64,000 bases of DNA from Isochrysis galbana (lineage: Eukaryota > Haptophyta > Isochrysidales > Isochrysidaceae). This document shows, piece after piece, positions 22,830-42,440 of the stretch. The notes under the pieces are model-generated. The model had not been told where the DNA came from. It did no database searches and worked only from the letters and a program-made list of their open reading frames with translations. The DNA lies in contig CM030939.1 of assembly GCA_018136815.1 (NCBI GenBank), positions 2,302,808 through 2,366,807 on the forward strand, in the 5' to 3' direction. Every line of letters starts with the position of its first letter. Position 1 is the first letter of the stretch. The position numbers and the translations under genes are program-made.

Positions 22830-23694
22830 AAAATCTTAACAAACTAAAAAAAATATTCTTGAAGGTGCCCGCTATGCTACTTTTGACTCACACCCCTCCG
22901 GTATCGCACTCGCCATCGCCTATACCGCACACTCTCATCCCCGCTTCCGCTACCCCCCCTAAGGGGGGTGGGCCCGCGTGCACTACGACGGGCCAGGCGG
23001 GTGGGGGGCGGGCTGGGGCAGGCCTGTCAGTTCTATCTCGGCGGACAAACGTAAACGCGCGCGTCGCTTACCTTATTTTGTCTCTTCGTTTTGTGGACCC
23101 CGCCTCTTGGGTCGTTCTTCGTCTGGCGCCGCGCTTTCGCGGTGCCCGCCTGTCACATCGGGTGTCGACCTGTAAACTTATCGTAAACGGGCGTGAGTAT
23201 TACCTTTCCTCGGACCAGATCGTGTCGTTTTTTTGTCGTTCTTTCCTCGTCGTTCTCTTCGTTCTCTTCCGGCGTGCGATGCCCGCGCGCGCCATGGCCC
23301 CCCTCTGGAGGGACCCTCGGGTCCCCCCAGAGAGCCAGCTGGGCCGGCTCAGGGGGCAGTGGAGGCTGGGGCTGGGCCCCTGGCCTCCCCTGCCTCTCCC
23401 TCGCTGGCCTCGCTGGCTCTGGGCGCCTTCCTGGCGGCTCGGATGCTCTGTGACTCAGTGGATAAGGGGTGGGTCAGTGCGATGGGGAACATGTGCAGAC
23501 GAATGCGTGCGGCGCGCGGCGCGCGCTTGGCGGTAGTCTGGACAGGAATGATGTCAGCTCAGCCCCTGCCAGGAGGCAAGGGCTGAGGATGATTGTGCAG
23601 GCCCACCCAGAGGGTGTCTGCGATGGAGGAGGGGGGGAGCGCGGCCCCCATGACCCTATCAGTTTTATTGATAGTTGAAAATCTTAACAAACTA
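22830..23694 (-). mobile_element. Short non-autonomous retroelement with 17-bp target-site duplication
   Basis: AAAATCTTAACAAACTA flanks the element at 22830-22846 and 23678-23694. The element body (22847-23677, 831 bp) reads on the minus strand from CAACTATCAATAAAACTG at its 5' end to a T7 tail at its 3' end, like the LINE copies in this window. Its interior shares GC-rich segments with the repeats near 24.4, 41.2, 41.9 and 63.5 kb. It has no credible long reading frame, so it presumably relies on a LINE for mobility. Confidence 0.75.
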
Positions 23695-24138
23695 TCCGCT
23701 GCTAGCACGGCGTGAGGCAGAGTGCTTGTATTCTTGTATTACTCCCAACTACCCTCCCTAACCTACCGCATCCCCTTTCCCCTCCCCCACCCAGTTTCCT
23801 TCTCGCGGAATCCCGGGGGAGAACGAAGAGGGAGAGGCCGCGCGCGCTGCTTCGACTTCGACCAAGGGTGCGGGAAAGGGAAAGGGGGGTAAGAGTGGTT
23901 GATACCCCTTCTTGGACGCTGTCATACATACCCCGCTAGGGGCTAGGGGCTAGGGGCCGGCGTCCTGCGCAGAAGTTTTAGTTCGCGAAGAGTCAATCGT
24001 CAATCAACCTAACAAAAACAAACACTTTACACTTTCTTGTTTCTTGTTTCTTGAGCGTTGGTACTAGTACCTCTCACTAGACTTGCACTAACACGCCAAG
24101 CCACGACATACATGACCGCACCAAGTCCCAAGGCACAA

Positions 24139-24404
24139 ACAAAACTAAGTAAGCACCTGATCATACCACATACCTCCCCCCTCGCAAGCCCCCAGCTCCC
24201 GTTAGAGCTCCCCACTATTGAATTCAGACCTTTGGTCTTGGATACTTCGGCATGGGCATGGGCACGAGCATTCTTCGTTACGTACCGTCTCCTATGTCCG
24301 TCGTGGTCAACTAACAACTAAGTTTATACTTGGTTGACCCATGGGGGGGCGCACGAGCCGGGGGCCTACGAGGGGGAGGAATAATCAGGTGCTTACTTAG
24401 TTTT
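24139..24404. repeat. Fold-back inverted repeat
   Basis: CAAAACTAAGTAAGCACCTG at about 24139 onward is repeated in inverse orientation ending at about 24404. The arms continue with imperfect pairing through the CCTCCCCC-CTCG-AGGCCCCC-GCTC portion, giving roughly 50-bp arms around a ~160-bp centre. I saw no target duplication. The bases between 23695 and 24138 hold nothing I recognise. Confidence 0.65.
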
Positions 24405-24410
24405 GTTCGT

Positions 24411-24600
24411 CAACCTACTTTTTTAAGTGGAGGTCAATGGGGGATGGGGGCCTCGCGTCCTCCTCTCTCCATCGCGGACACCCCCCGGGGTGGGCCCGTA
24501 CAATCAACCCCAGCCCCTGCCCTCTGGCAGTGGCAGGGGCTGGGCAATCATCAATTTGGCCCAGACCCCTAGTGGGCGCGGGCCGCGACTCGCACTCCCA
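24411..24600 (+). repeat. Partial copy of a dispersed GC-rich retroelement family
   Basis: The 5' end CAACCTACTTTTTTAAGTGG followed by GGTCAATGGGGG, GGGCCTCGCG and a CCCCGGGGTGGGCCCGTAC block matches the minus-strand copy ending at 41530. This copy stops near 24600 and so is truncated. No coding potential is visible. Confidence 0.6.
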
Positions 24601-24708
24601 CGCCCAGCATGAGTGAGAGTAGTGGGTCCACAGTCGCATACGCGGCGAGAATATCAGATAATTCTAAATCCAGCCTACCGCTACCGCTGCCTTGATAGTA
24701 GGGAAGTA

Positions 24709-32827
<8,119 letters not shown>

Positions 32828-33446
32828 GGAGACGGAGGGACGGAGAGGGAAACCGAGGCGGCGAGGCCCGAGAAAAGGGGAGGCAGGCGACGGTGGCTGA
32901 GCCTCGCCCCCCCTCCCGGTATCGCCACACTCCACACCTTATGATTCGGTGTTCGGATTCGGATTATAGTTATAGCACTCGTACTCATGATCAGGGGGGG
33001 TACTTTTGTTTATTGTTTACTACAGTATGTTTATTTTTGTACATTGTAAGAATGTAAGAGTAAGCAGCCTCGTCCCCCCAGTACCACCGCCACTCCGCAC
33101 CTGTAATTAATTAAACCTTTTAATATTCTCACCGCACACGCGGCCGTGCACTCACTACTCACTATCACTACTACTCACTACCACTACTCACCACTCACTA
33201 CTCACTAATTTATAATATACTTTACCGCAGCAAAAACATTCCACACCCCCACCTCCACCCCCACTCTCCACTCTCCACTCTCCCGGCCCTTTCCCTCCCC
33301 GCCATCAGGCGGCTCCCCCCGTGCACTACTAGCTATACTAGGAGGATAGGGGTGAATTATATCATGATAATGTGATTATACAATAATAATAATTAATGTT
33401 ATGTCCTAGCCAACCCCACTAGCTAATTGGACACAACTTTCCGTCC
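32828..33446. other. 5' flank of POLR3A and repeat-derived sequence
   Basis: The first 130 bp are probably the 5' leader. From about 33100 the sequence resembles the arm of the inverted-repeat element at 40.3-42.4 kb (CCGGCCCTTTCCC, then GGCTCCCCCCGTGCACTACTAG at about 33310-33331 read in part). It also contains short ACTCACTAC repeats (33145-33210). No gene is seen. Confidence 0.5.
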
Positions 33447-33961
33447 AGGAATCCCAGTGTTGGGGCAACAGTACTGGCACCAGTGTTTGGCGCCAGTGCC
33501 AGTTCCATCTCAACTGGCAACTGGCAACTGGCGCCAGCTCGCCAGTTCTCAGCAAATAATGAGCGATGTAAAAAAAAACAATAAAGGAAACAAAAAATAC
33601 AAGTAAGGCGCCGCTGGTTGCCAATGGTAAGCCCCTACGTCGCGGACGTAGGAGGCCGACCAGATTCGAACCGTGAACCCACACGCGACATGATCTCTCA
33701 GGTTCACATTAAGCTGCCGGGGTGTGCTTCATCTCCAGCAATGGGAAAATAACACTTTATACTGTATAATTTACAATTGGTGACCTTTCTCCCCCACCCT
33801 CTGCCCTCCAGAGCTGGCGCTAGCTGGCATGACCAGCTCTTCCCACCAAAGATCTGGCGCCAGCTCGCAGACCACCGATAGCTGTCATCAGCTACTGGCG
33901 CCAGTGATAGCTCCAACATCGGTGCAAGCTGGCGCGCGGTTGCCCCAACACTGAGGAATCC
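33447..33961. mobile_element. hAT-type MITE with 8-bp target-site duplication
   Basis: The element runs 33455-33953 (499 bp). It is bounded by inverted ends CAGTGTTGGGGCAAC and GTTGCCCCAACACTG, and flanked on each side by AGGAATCC. Ends beginning CAGTG and an 8-bp duplication are standard for hAT transposons. The subterminal regions carry many copies of ACTGGCGCCAG-like motifs, probably transposase sites. No transposase frame is present, so it is non-autonomous. A pol III B-box-like string lies inside near 33660 on the minus strand, but no tRNA fold is evident. Confidence 0.92.
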
Positions 33962-35232
33962 GGCCATGCCTGACGACGAGCCAGGTGTCCGAGTGCTACC
34001 GGGCTACCGGGGGGAGGGGGCACTGCCCCCTCCCCTCGATATTTGTCCTCCCCCCAGTGCATGCACGCACCGACCCTGCACGCACCGAGCACCGAGGCCG
34101 AGGTTGTCGTTCATTTGCAACTTGCACTTGGCGTCCTCTATAAAGATGGGCGTGGCAAAGCTCTGACGGTCTTTATTTGATTTTGGGCTTTCTCCCCCGG
34201 GTCGCCGTCCGTGCGGTTGCGCATCAGGTGATGGGCGTTTGGCGGGGCAAGGCCGCCATCGTGAGAACTTGTGGAACTTTGCTGTTTGGCAAAAATAAAA
34301 GTCTGCTCGCCAACTTTGCCACTTTGCCCCCCCTTTAACAAACAAGGTAGAGGGTGTGTCCCAAAGGTCGGCGCGAGTGGCGAGAACGGCGCGGGGCCGG
34401 CGAGGGGGGTCGAGACGGGCCTCAAAGGCCCCGAGACCGAGAGACGAGAGACGAGCCCATCCAAAGGGATGGGGGAGGCCCAAACATTTGAGGGGTGAGT
34501 GGTCGAGAGAAGCCCTAAACCCAAAGGGTAATTCGGGCAGTGGAGGTCGAGGACGGTCGAGATCGACCGATCGACCGATGCGAGCGTTCGGATCGACTCG
34601 CGGGGGTGCGGGGGTACCATGTTCGAGTGGAGCGCGTGGGACAGTCGTAAGCAGGCCCATACCGAGTAGCGAGACGAGGGCCAGGGCTAGGGGCTAGGTG
34701 TAGCATGGTCTTAGCGACGCAAAGAGGGGACGAGATCGGAGTACACCTAATTAAGCGTACACCAAGGCACATGGGGACTATGAACCCCTTCTAATACAAA
34801 ACTCCAGACAGGTTTAGTCTCTAAAAGTTCAGTTTTAGTCAGCAACAGTTCTGGAGCTACAATATTATTTATCCTGCGCACTTGTGCTGGGGAGCCAGGG
34901 AGGAGTGTGGCTGAGAGGGCCTCCGGCTAAGAATAGCTCGTCTCTTCCCGCGCTTTCCTTTTCTCTTTCTGGAGAAGGCTTTTCTTGCGGGAGAGGGAGC
35001 AAGCAAGCGAACCTTCCTCTCGATTTCCCCCTCGTCCCTCCGCCTGGTCCTTTATCCCTCTTCCTCCTCTACTTCACTCTTCTCTTCCCTTCCTCTGAGA
35101 AACCCAGCCGACGCGTCTCTCTCCTAAAGCTGAAGCTCACCTGCCACCGCTCGGCCCCCCTTCCTCTCCCATCTCCCCTTCCCTTCTCCCTCCGTGGGAC
35201 GTTCTCACACTGCTCCGTGTGTCCTCGGGCCG
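33962..35232. other. Intergenic, upstream of RAD54
   Basis: Nothing coding is recognised. The last 300 bp (34940-35210) are CT-rich on the RAD54 coding strand and probably include its promoter and 5' UTR. GAGACGAGAGACGAG-type short repeats occur near 34430-34460. Confidence 0.4.
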
Positions 35233-38200
35233 ATGCGGCGGAGCAGCTGCCCTTCCGTCATCCGCGCGGGCGGCCTGCCTGCGCCCAAGGCGCCTGTGAG
35301 GCGGCAGAGCAGCGGTGGTGAAGGCGGCCTCGTCGTCCGAGAGTCGATGTGTGAGCTCGCCTATTCGAAAGACGAGCTGACGGACACCATGAAGGGGAAG
35401 CTGAAGGCAGCGTTCAAGCTTCCCACCCAGGACCCCTCCAAGATACAGATGTTCAACCCAGACCTCAGGCGCAAGTCTCTCGGCATCTCGAAGAAGCCTG
35501 GCACATGGGCGCCTGCGCCGTACACGCCGCCGGCCATAATGCCATCCGCGGCTGGTGGCGCGATGCCGGCGGAAGAGGACTACACGTTCGAGGAGCTCGT
35601 GCTTTGGCGCCCGAGCCCACCGCAGGAAACAGCCGCCGAAGAGACTCAAGAGGCTGGCGCTGATGGGGAGGCTAGTGCCCAGACAGAGGGAGCCACGACA
35701 GCCGAAGGCAGTGCTTCAACTCAGGCCACGGGGGCCACCACACCCGTGAGTGTCGATGGCTTTCTATGCCGCTGGCTGCGTGAACACCAGCGCGAAGGCG
35801 TGCAATTTCTCTTCGACTGCTGCATGGGGCTTCGCGACTATGAGGGCGAGGGCTGCATCCTCGCTGACGACATGGGTCTTGGTGAGATGCTGAAGAATCC
35901 TCGAGTGGGACCTTGAGTTCTGCCGTTTGCCCCTCATCTTCCGGCTGCACCGAGCGCGTCTCTCGTGTGCATAGAGACCGCGAGGTGCACATCTCTCAGG
36001 CTGAATGTGCGCACACCGCCCTGTTCGTCTTCAGGCAAGACGCTGCAGTCGATCACCATCCTATGGACCTTGATGACTCAAGGAATGGATGGAATCCCGG
36101 CAGTCACCCACACAATTGTCGCGTGCCCTGTGTCGCTCGTGACAAATTGGGAGAGCGAGCTGAATACTAAGTGGATCAAAGAAGCCCGGCTGCGCGCTAA
36201 AGGGATCCAAGTTATTGCGGTGAGTGAGCCTGCTCTTAGGCTTGCTATACAGACTCGTGCAGTTCGCTGATGCCATCGCGTTGGCTTTCAATATTGCCAG
36301 GTGTCAGAGGCCAAAAAGGACGAGGTCGTCAAGATGATCCGGCGTTTCACAACGAGCCGCTCAGCCGTCCTTATCATTTCATATGAGACCTTCCGCATCC
36401 ACCAAAGACACTTCAAGAAGGGCGCACAGGTAATGGGCTCTCTTGGCGCAAAAAGCATGGCCGGTAGGCCGAAATGGCGCGCTGCTAGCTCTTTTGTACG
36501 CCAACCGGCTCCCGTGCCCATCCATGTGCTGGTCAGTGCGGACTCTTGATCTGCGACGAGGCACATCGCCTGAAAAACAAGGAGACAAAGACCGCAGTTG
36601 CCCTCAGCGCGCTCCCCACCAAGAAACGGATCCTTCTTTCAGGTAAGCGAGCATAGTGGGCTCCTACTTTTGGTATTGGGGGGTCGTAGGCGAGCAACTT
36701 TGTTGTTGCGGTCCCAGTCTGCACGCTGCCCCCGTCACTTCCAAACCCCAAATGGTCAGGCACCCCGATCCAGAATGCCCTTGACGAGTTCTATTCGATG
36801 GTCCACTTTGCGAACCCGAATCTTCTTGGGAGGTGAGTCGGACTCGTGTGTGGTGACGCAGAGGAGCGCCCCTTGCACTCCAGTATGCTCTCTTTTACTC
36901 CTGTGTACCTGCGCTCAATGATGCTCGTACGCTTGCCGTGCCCGTAGCGAGCGCGACTTTTGTCGCGAGTATCAGCGGCCGATCCTCCGTGGTCGGGAGC
37001 CTGACGCCACCGACAAAGAGCGTGAGAAGGGGGAGATCAAATCCGCTGAGCTCGGGAGAATCGTCAACCAGTTCATTTTACGGCGTACCAATACACTGCT
37101 GTCGAAGCACCTGCCGCCCAAGCTCGTGTGCGTTGTGTGCTGCTCAATGTCGTCGCTCCAAACAGAGGTGAGCTGCAAGCGGCCATTCTGCCTACTCTAG
37201 AAGAGGCCAAGTTGCCCAAGCCGAGGGCTGAACACGACGATGTGTGCGCCTCTGCTTGCGACGCGACAGTGACAAGACGGAGCACAATGAGCCACGCTCG
37301 GTGCCTGGATTCGAGGAAACTCCCCTTTTCGCCTCCACTTTCCTCGCTAGATGTACCGCCAATTCTTGTCGTCGAAGATGGCTCGGCAAACACTGAATGG
37401 AGGGAAGCAGAGCATGGTTCTTGAGAGTATCAACTCGCTCCGAAAACTCGTCAACCACCCTTCTCTTGTTTGTGATAATGGAAAGGTCTGAGCGAGCCCC
37501 CTTTGTTCGGCGGATCCAGTCGTGCTCAAAATGGCGAGCAAGTTGCCCAGGATCCCACGAACACATGCCACCACGCAGGCTGCCAAGGGTTTTGAAGAGG
37601 CGGTTCACTTACTGCCGGAAGAGACGATTTCCGATCGGAGGCGGGGCTCGAAGCCAATCTTTCATCCCTCGTTGGGAGGGAAAATGCAGGTGCGCGACTT
37701 TCGGTGATGCTCTCCCTGCACAATGAGTGCAGCGCTCCTGACAGATTTGCATGGCTGTTGGCTTCTCAGGTTTTGCACCAGCTTTTGCGGTACGTCAAGG
37801 CGACATCGTCGGACCGTTTCGTTCTCGTGTCGAACTTCACTCAAACATTGGACCTCTTCGAACGGATGTGTGACCAGGTGACAAGGCATCGTTGCTGTGC
37901 TGCCGAAGTGCAAGCTGAGCTGCCGTTGCTTCTAACAAGTGGCAGGCATTTTGTGTTGCCGACTCCTACGGCTGGCACCACACACCCTTTCCGATGCGCA
38001 TGATCTGCATGTGCAGGAGGGATGGAAATGTTGTAAGCTCGACGGATCCTGCTCGATTAAGAAGCGCACAGCTATGGTCGAGGAGTTCAACGACCCCAAA
38101 AGCAGTTTGTACTGCTTCCTTCTCTCCTCGAAGGCTGGTGGCTGTGGTCTTAACCTCATCGGAGGTAACAGATTGGTCCTCTTCGACCCCGACTGGAACC

Positions 38201-40124
38201 CTGCGAACGACAAGCAGGTGCACATTTTCTTGCACGCTGCAACTTACTAGCTGCTTTTGGTGCACGACGCCATAGCCATAGCGTCCTCATTTGCTCTGCA
38301 TCTGCATGCCTCTACGGTCTCCTCTCATCAGAATTATCGAGGCATGCGTCTCGACACGTCTCACGCACTATTCGCAGGCGGCCGCACGAGTGTGGCGCGA
38401 CGGGCAGAAGAAGAGAGTATACTTGTATCGGATGCTTGCCGCCTCTTGCATTGAGGAAAAGGTCTTCGAACGGCAGCTTTCCAAGGAGGGACTCGCTGGC
38501 ATCGCCACCAATGATCAGGTAGGCGACCTCTTGGCTGCGGTTGTTGTTTGAGAGATTTGGCGCCTTGACACATTTCGCTTGCGGTCGCCAGCCTACAAAG
38601 ATGGCTCACTGCCTCGCCTCTCATGTTGCCAGGTGGAGGCGGCCACTTTCAGCTCGGCTCAGCTGCGCGACCTCTTCTCACTCCACGAAGGCATGCCATC
38701 ACACCTTTACGACAAAATCCGTCACGAAGCTGAGGCGGCTGAGCGTGCCCTTGATGGGCCCGCTGACTCGCTCGAGGAGGCGAGCGCAAGCCAGGAGGCG
38801 CCGCTTCGAAGGCAGAATGGATGGCCCAAAGAGACCGGTGACATGCACCTTTGGGCACACCATGCCTCCGCCGCTTCAGTGGACGACGAGGCGCTCCGAC
38901 GTGCAGTGCGCCATACTACTCCTGAGACTGGTGCGCGCTAGAAAGGAAAGTGGACAGCTCACAGGCACACAGCTTCATCGGGTCCTCTTGGCCCCTTCGG
39001 CATCATTGCCTCCCCAAGATACTCGCTTAGCTACATATTACTTCCTTCACCTACATCGCAACAGTTGACCACCCCACTCCACCTGCGCACGTACAGGCGG
39101 AGTCTCCTTCGTGTTTACTCTTCATGTGCAGGGCAAGGACCTAAAGAAGGCACGTGAGGAGGAGGAGGAGGAACGTCGCCGCGAGGCAGCTGAGATGGCG
39201 GAGCTACGTGAGCGTGAAAAGGCCAATGCATCGAAGAGTGCGTGCGATCAAGAGGCTCGCAGTGCTGCGGCTACGGCTTCAGCGGCCGCAGCATTGGCCG
39301 CCGTCAACCAAGCGGCCAGTGGAAAGGAAAATGAGGGTCCCATTGCACGTCCTTTTGCCAAAGGCGGGCTCGGCGTCAGGCGGCCGTCCGGGCTCGTCCA
39401 GCCTGCGAAATTCGGCCCCGGTGCATCAAGGAACAGCACATGTTGCCGCACAACCGTGCAAACCAATAAAGGTCGCCAGCCACTAAGCAAGAGCAAGACG
39501 AAACGCAGAGGTGCTTCTCATTCCGAGTCGGACGAAGAAGAGTCAGAAGAGCAAACTGAGGAGGAGGAGACGGAGGACGAAGAGTCCGAGATGTCTGAAG
39601 ACGAAGAAGTTGCGCATGAGGGACTAAGCGGGGAGGACGAGGCAATGGAGGAGGACTCAGCCATGGAGGAGGAGGCCTCTTGCAAAGATGAGGCACACGA
39701 GTCTGGAGAGGACGGCGAGGGCTCTGAAGCAAGTCCTCCGATGATTAGACAGTCTATGCGGGGGGGCGCCGAGCGAGCCGTGCAGAGGCCAAAAGCATCT
39801 CACAGGCACATAGTGGAAAGCGATGACGAGGATGGCGATGTGGCAACAAGTGACGCGGCGAAGTCGGCAAACGTGCCGGCGGCGCAGCAGCAGCTACGCG
39901 GCAGCGTCGTTGATCTTTGGCGAGATGATTCTACAGGAGGCGGGCCTGTCGATGCGGAGCGCATACCACCTCTCGCTGTGCAACCTACCGGCACAACTAC
40001 CGTAGGAGGCTCCAGCACCAATAGCAGCTGTGGAGTGAGTAGTAGCGGAGGGAGCTTGGGTGGGTCCGTTCTTGGTGCGCGGAAAGCCAGCAGCAAACTC
40101 TCATTGGGCCGCAACAAGGCTTAA
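35233..40124 (+). CDS. RAD54: RAD54-type SNF2 DNA translocase with long acidic C-terminal tail
   Basis: Thirteen exons (35233-35881, 36035-36219, 36301-36429, 36537-36642, 36760-36832, 36948-37167, 37351-37485, 37579-37689, 37770-37877, 38017-38217, 38378-38518, 38633-38930, 39097-40124) give 1,127 residues. The first residues, MRRS, match animal RAD54. Motifs in order: [21 protein letters not shown] at ~211-219, [16 protein letters not shown] at ~326-335, [56 protein letters not shown] and RVWRDGQKK. Together with the RAD51 recombinase it remodels DNA and drives branch migration in homologous recombination. The conserved end ([14 protein letters not shown]) is followed by ~320 residues of Glu/Asp/Ser-rich sequence not found in animal RAD54. 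Splice phases: eight phase 0, three phase 1, one phase 2. Confidence 0.95.
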
Positions 40125-40329
40125 TAAGGGCCGAGCATCACCAGCATGAAGCGTCATCGAGTGAACGCGCGCAAGATTAGAAATTGCGCAAGACCGAGCG
40201 GCGTGCGTTGAAATGCGCATGCTTGGGTAGCAAGAGTGGATGGTTGGTTCGTGTTGGTGTTGTAGCCGTGGTGGCTCTCCACGTGGTAATGGGTCATCGA
40301 GAAAAATAAAGCGCTTAAAATTCTTAACC

Positions 40330-42440
40330 ATTAACCATCTCTAATCATTAGTCTAATCTCTCCGCGACCTACTTTCATAAACTTCATAATATTCTTACCC
40401 CACTCCCACTCCGCACTCGCGGCGCATGGAACCACTACCTACACCTACACGTAGCATACTTTCTACAACTACAACCCCACTCCCCCGGCCCTTCCCCCCT
40501 CCCCCCCCGCCATCAAGCGGCTCCCCCCGTGCACTACTAGGGGGATAATAATAATAATATAACTGAGCATTAGTACCACTACTCTCATTAGCCCGGTACT
40601 AACACGACAACCCTCAGCGCACCTGCGCACCTGCCCGTACGCCTCGACGCATGACGCATGCTGCTGCCACAGATACATACATATATGCACCCCTCCACAT
40701 CTTCCCCCTCGCAGACCCCCGGCTCCGGCTCCCATTCTAACCCCCCACAAGTTAAAATGAGGGAAAACCCAGTAAGGCGAACCGACCTACGTCGGCCGAC
40801 TCACCAGGAAAAAAGCACCGGGGGCGGGGGGGAGGAACTCTCTAAACCAAGAAGAACGGCCCTTGCCAGCTCCAGCTCGCGCCGTGAGAAATAAATGACT
40901 GCGACTCGAGTAGCTTGCGCCACCTGGGATACTCTCCTCGCTCTTGAGCCACTCCCTTCTCGTCTCCCTCCTGTCGCCAGCCGCCCCTCACCCGTTTGCT
41001 AGCGCAAACGAGGCCCATTTCTCACTGCACTCCATCGGGGGGGGGTGCAAAACCCCCCGTCTCCCTCTCTCCACTCTCACCCATCGTTGTCCCTGCGGCG
41101 CGTCGCCATGCGGCGCGCCCTGGCTTGCTCGCAGGGGTCCTTTGGGGGCTCTTTGGGGGCCAGCAAGGGCAGCTCAGAGGGCAGTGGGCAGTGGAGGCTG
41201 GGGCTCAGCCCCTGGCCACCCCTTGCCTCTCCCACGCTCGACGCTCGCCTCGCTGGCCATGGGAGCCGCCCGAGAGTCTCCTGTATCTGTATGCCTGGCG
41301 ACCAGGGACAGGGGGGGAGTCAGCTCGAGGGCAGGCCCAGCGCGGGCGTGGGAGTGCAGCTCGCGGCCCGTGCCCGCGAAGGGCCTGGGCCAGAATGATG
41401 AGTGCCCAGCCCTTGCAAGAGGGCAGGGGCTGGGGTCGATTGTACGGGCCCACCCCGGGGGGTGTCCGTGATGGTGATGGAGAGAGGGGGGCGCGAGGCC
41501 CCCATTGACCCCCATATATAAAAGTAGGTTGCACTACTAGGGGGATAGTAGGATAGGAGGATAGGGGTGAAGGGCTTAGATGTGGTGATATGGTCCGGTG
41601 TCCGGTGCCCCCCCCCCCCCCCCGGGTGATCCGTTCCCCCCGCTTCCTCCTATGCCTACCGGGCTGGCGGCGGCCTCAGTCCCGACTCATCCTGTAAACA
41701 GGTGCGGGACTTACCTATTTTTCGGTGGTTGGCAACTGGTTGGAGCTCTCGCTCCACCCACCCCCTTCTTTCTTCGCGCTCTTACTGCCCTCTCCTGCGG
41801 CACGCGCAATGGCGCGCCCGCGACAGGCCTGCAGCTGCCCTCTGGCGACCCCTGGAGGCTCCTGGAGGCCAGGTCAGGGGGGCCAGAGGAGGCTGGGGCC
41901 GGGCCCTGGCCTCTGGCCTACCTGCCTCTCCCTCGCTAGCGCTCCTGAGCCTCAGGGGTCCGCACTCTGCACCTGTCTGCCTCTCGGCACCAAGGGGGGA
42001 GGGGGGGTTGGAGCGATGGGCCGGCCACGACCACACGGCACCAACATTGGCGGCTTCCCCCGTTCTCCCGATGAGCCCGTTACGGGCTCCCCTGACGAAT
42101 CGTGCACCACGCTAGCCGCCTGTGCGCCTTCGCGACTCGTTCCCAAAGAGGAAACGAGCTTCGCTCCGACAGAATGGGGGAACGGATCACCGGGGGGGGG
42201 GGGGGGGGGCGTGCCACCCACCGGACCATAAATAACTAAGCCCTTCGCCACCCCTATCCCCTATCCCCCTATCCCCCTACCTAGTAGTGCACGGGGGGAA
42301 GGGCCTTGGTTGGAAGGGCCGGGGGAGTGGGGGTGTTGAAAGTATGCTGCGTGAAAGTAGTGGTTCCATTTCCGCGAGCCGCGAGTGCGCGGTAAGTAAG
42401 AGTAAGAGCAGTATAAGTGTAAGGTTAATTAAGGTTACAT
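40330..42440. repeat. Large inverted-repeat element, interrupted in its left arm by a retroelement
   Basis: The left arm (about 40400-40547, continuing 41548-41655) and right arm (about 42165-42400) are inverted copies. Both contain GCACTCGCGGC, a GGAACCACTAC segment, AGCATACTTTC, CCCACTCCCCCGGCCCTTCC, GTGCACTACTAGG, GAAGGGCTTAG, ATGGTCCGGTG, a C-run and TGATCCGTTCCCCC. The arms are about 230 bp each around a ~510-bp centre (41656-42164) that has GC-rich retroelement-like segments. The outer ends are not sharply defined. A partial arm copy lies at 33.1-33.4 kb. Confidence 0.7.
40530..41547 (-). mobile_element. Nested non-autonomous retroelement with 17-bp target-site duplication
   Basis: GCACTACTAGGGGGATA flanks the element at 40531-40547 and 41531-41547. 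The body (40548-41530) reads on the minus strand from AACCTACTTTTATATATGGG to an ATT-repeat 3' tail. It sits inside the left arm of the inverted-repeat element, whose sequence resumes after the second duplication. It is therefore the younger insertion. The 3' 150 bp (40548-40700) match the arms of the inverted repeat at 50.14-50.53 kb. Confidence 0.8.

Noticed and set aside
33640-33690. tRNA gene inside the hAT MITE
   Set aside because: Only a B-box-like GGTTCGAATC string on the minus strand; the T-stem does not pair well and no acceptor stem or anticodon arm was found.
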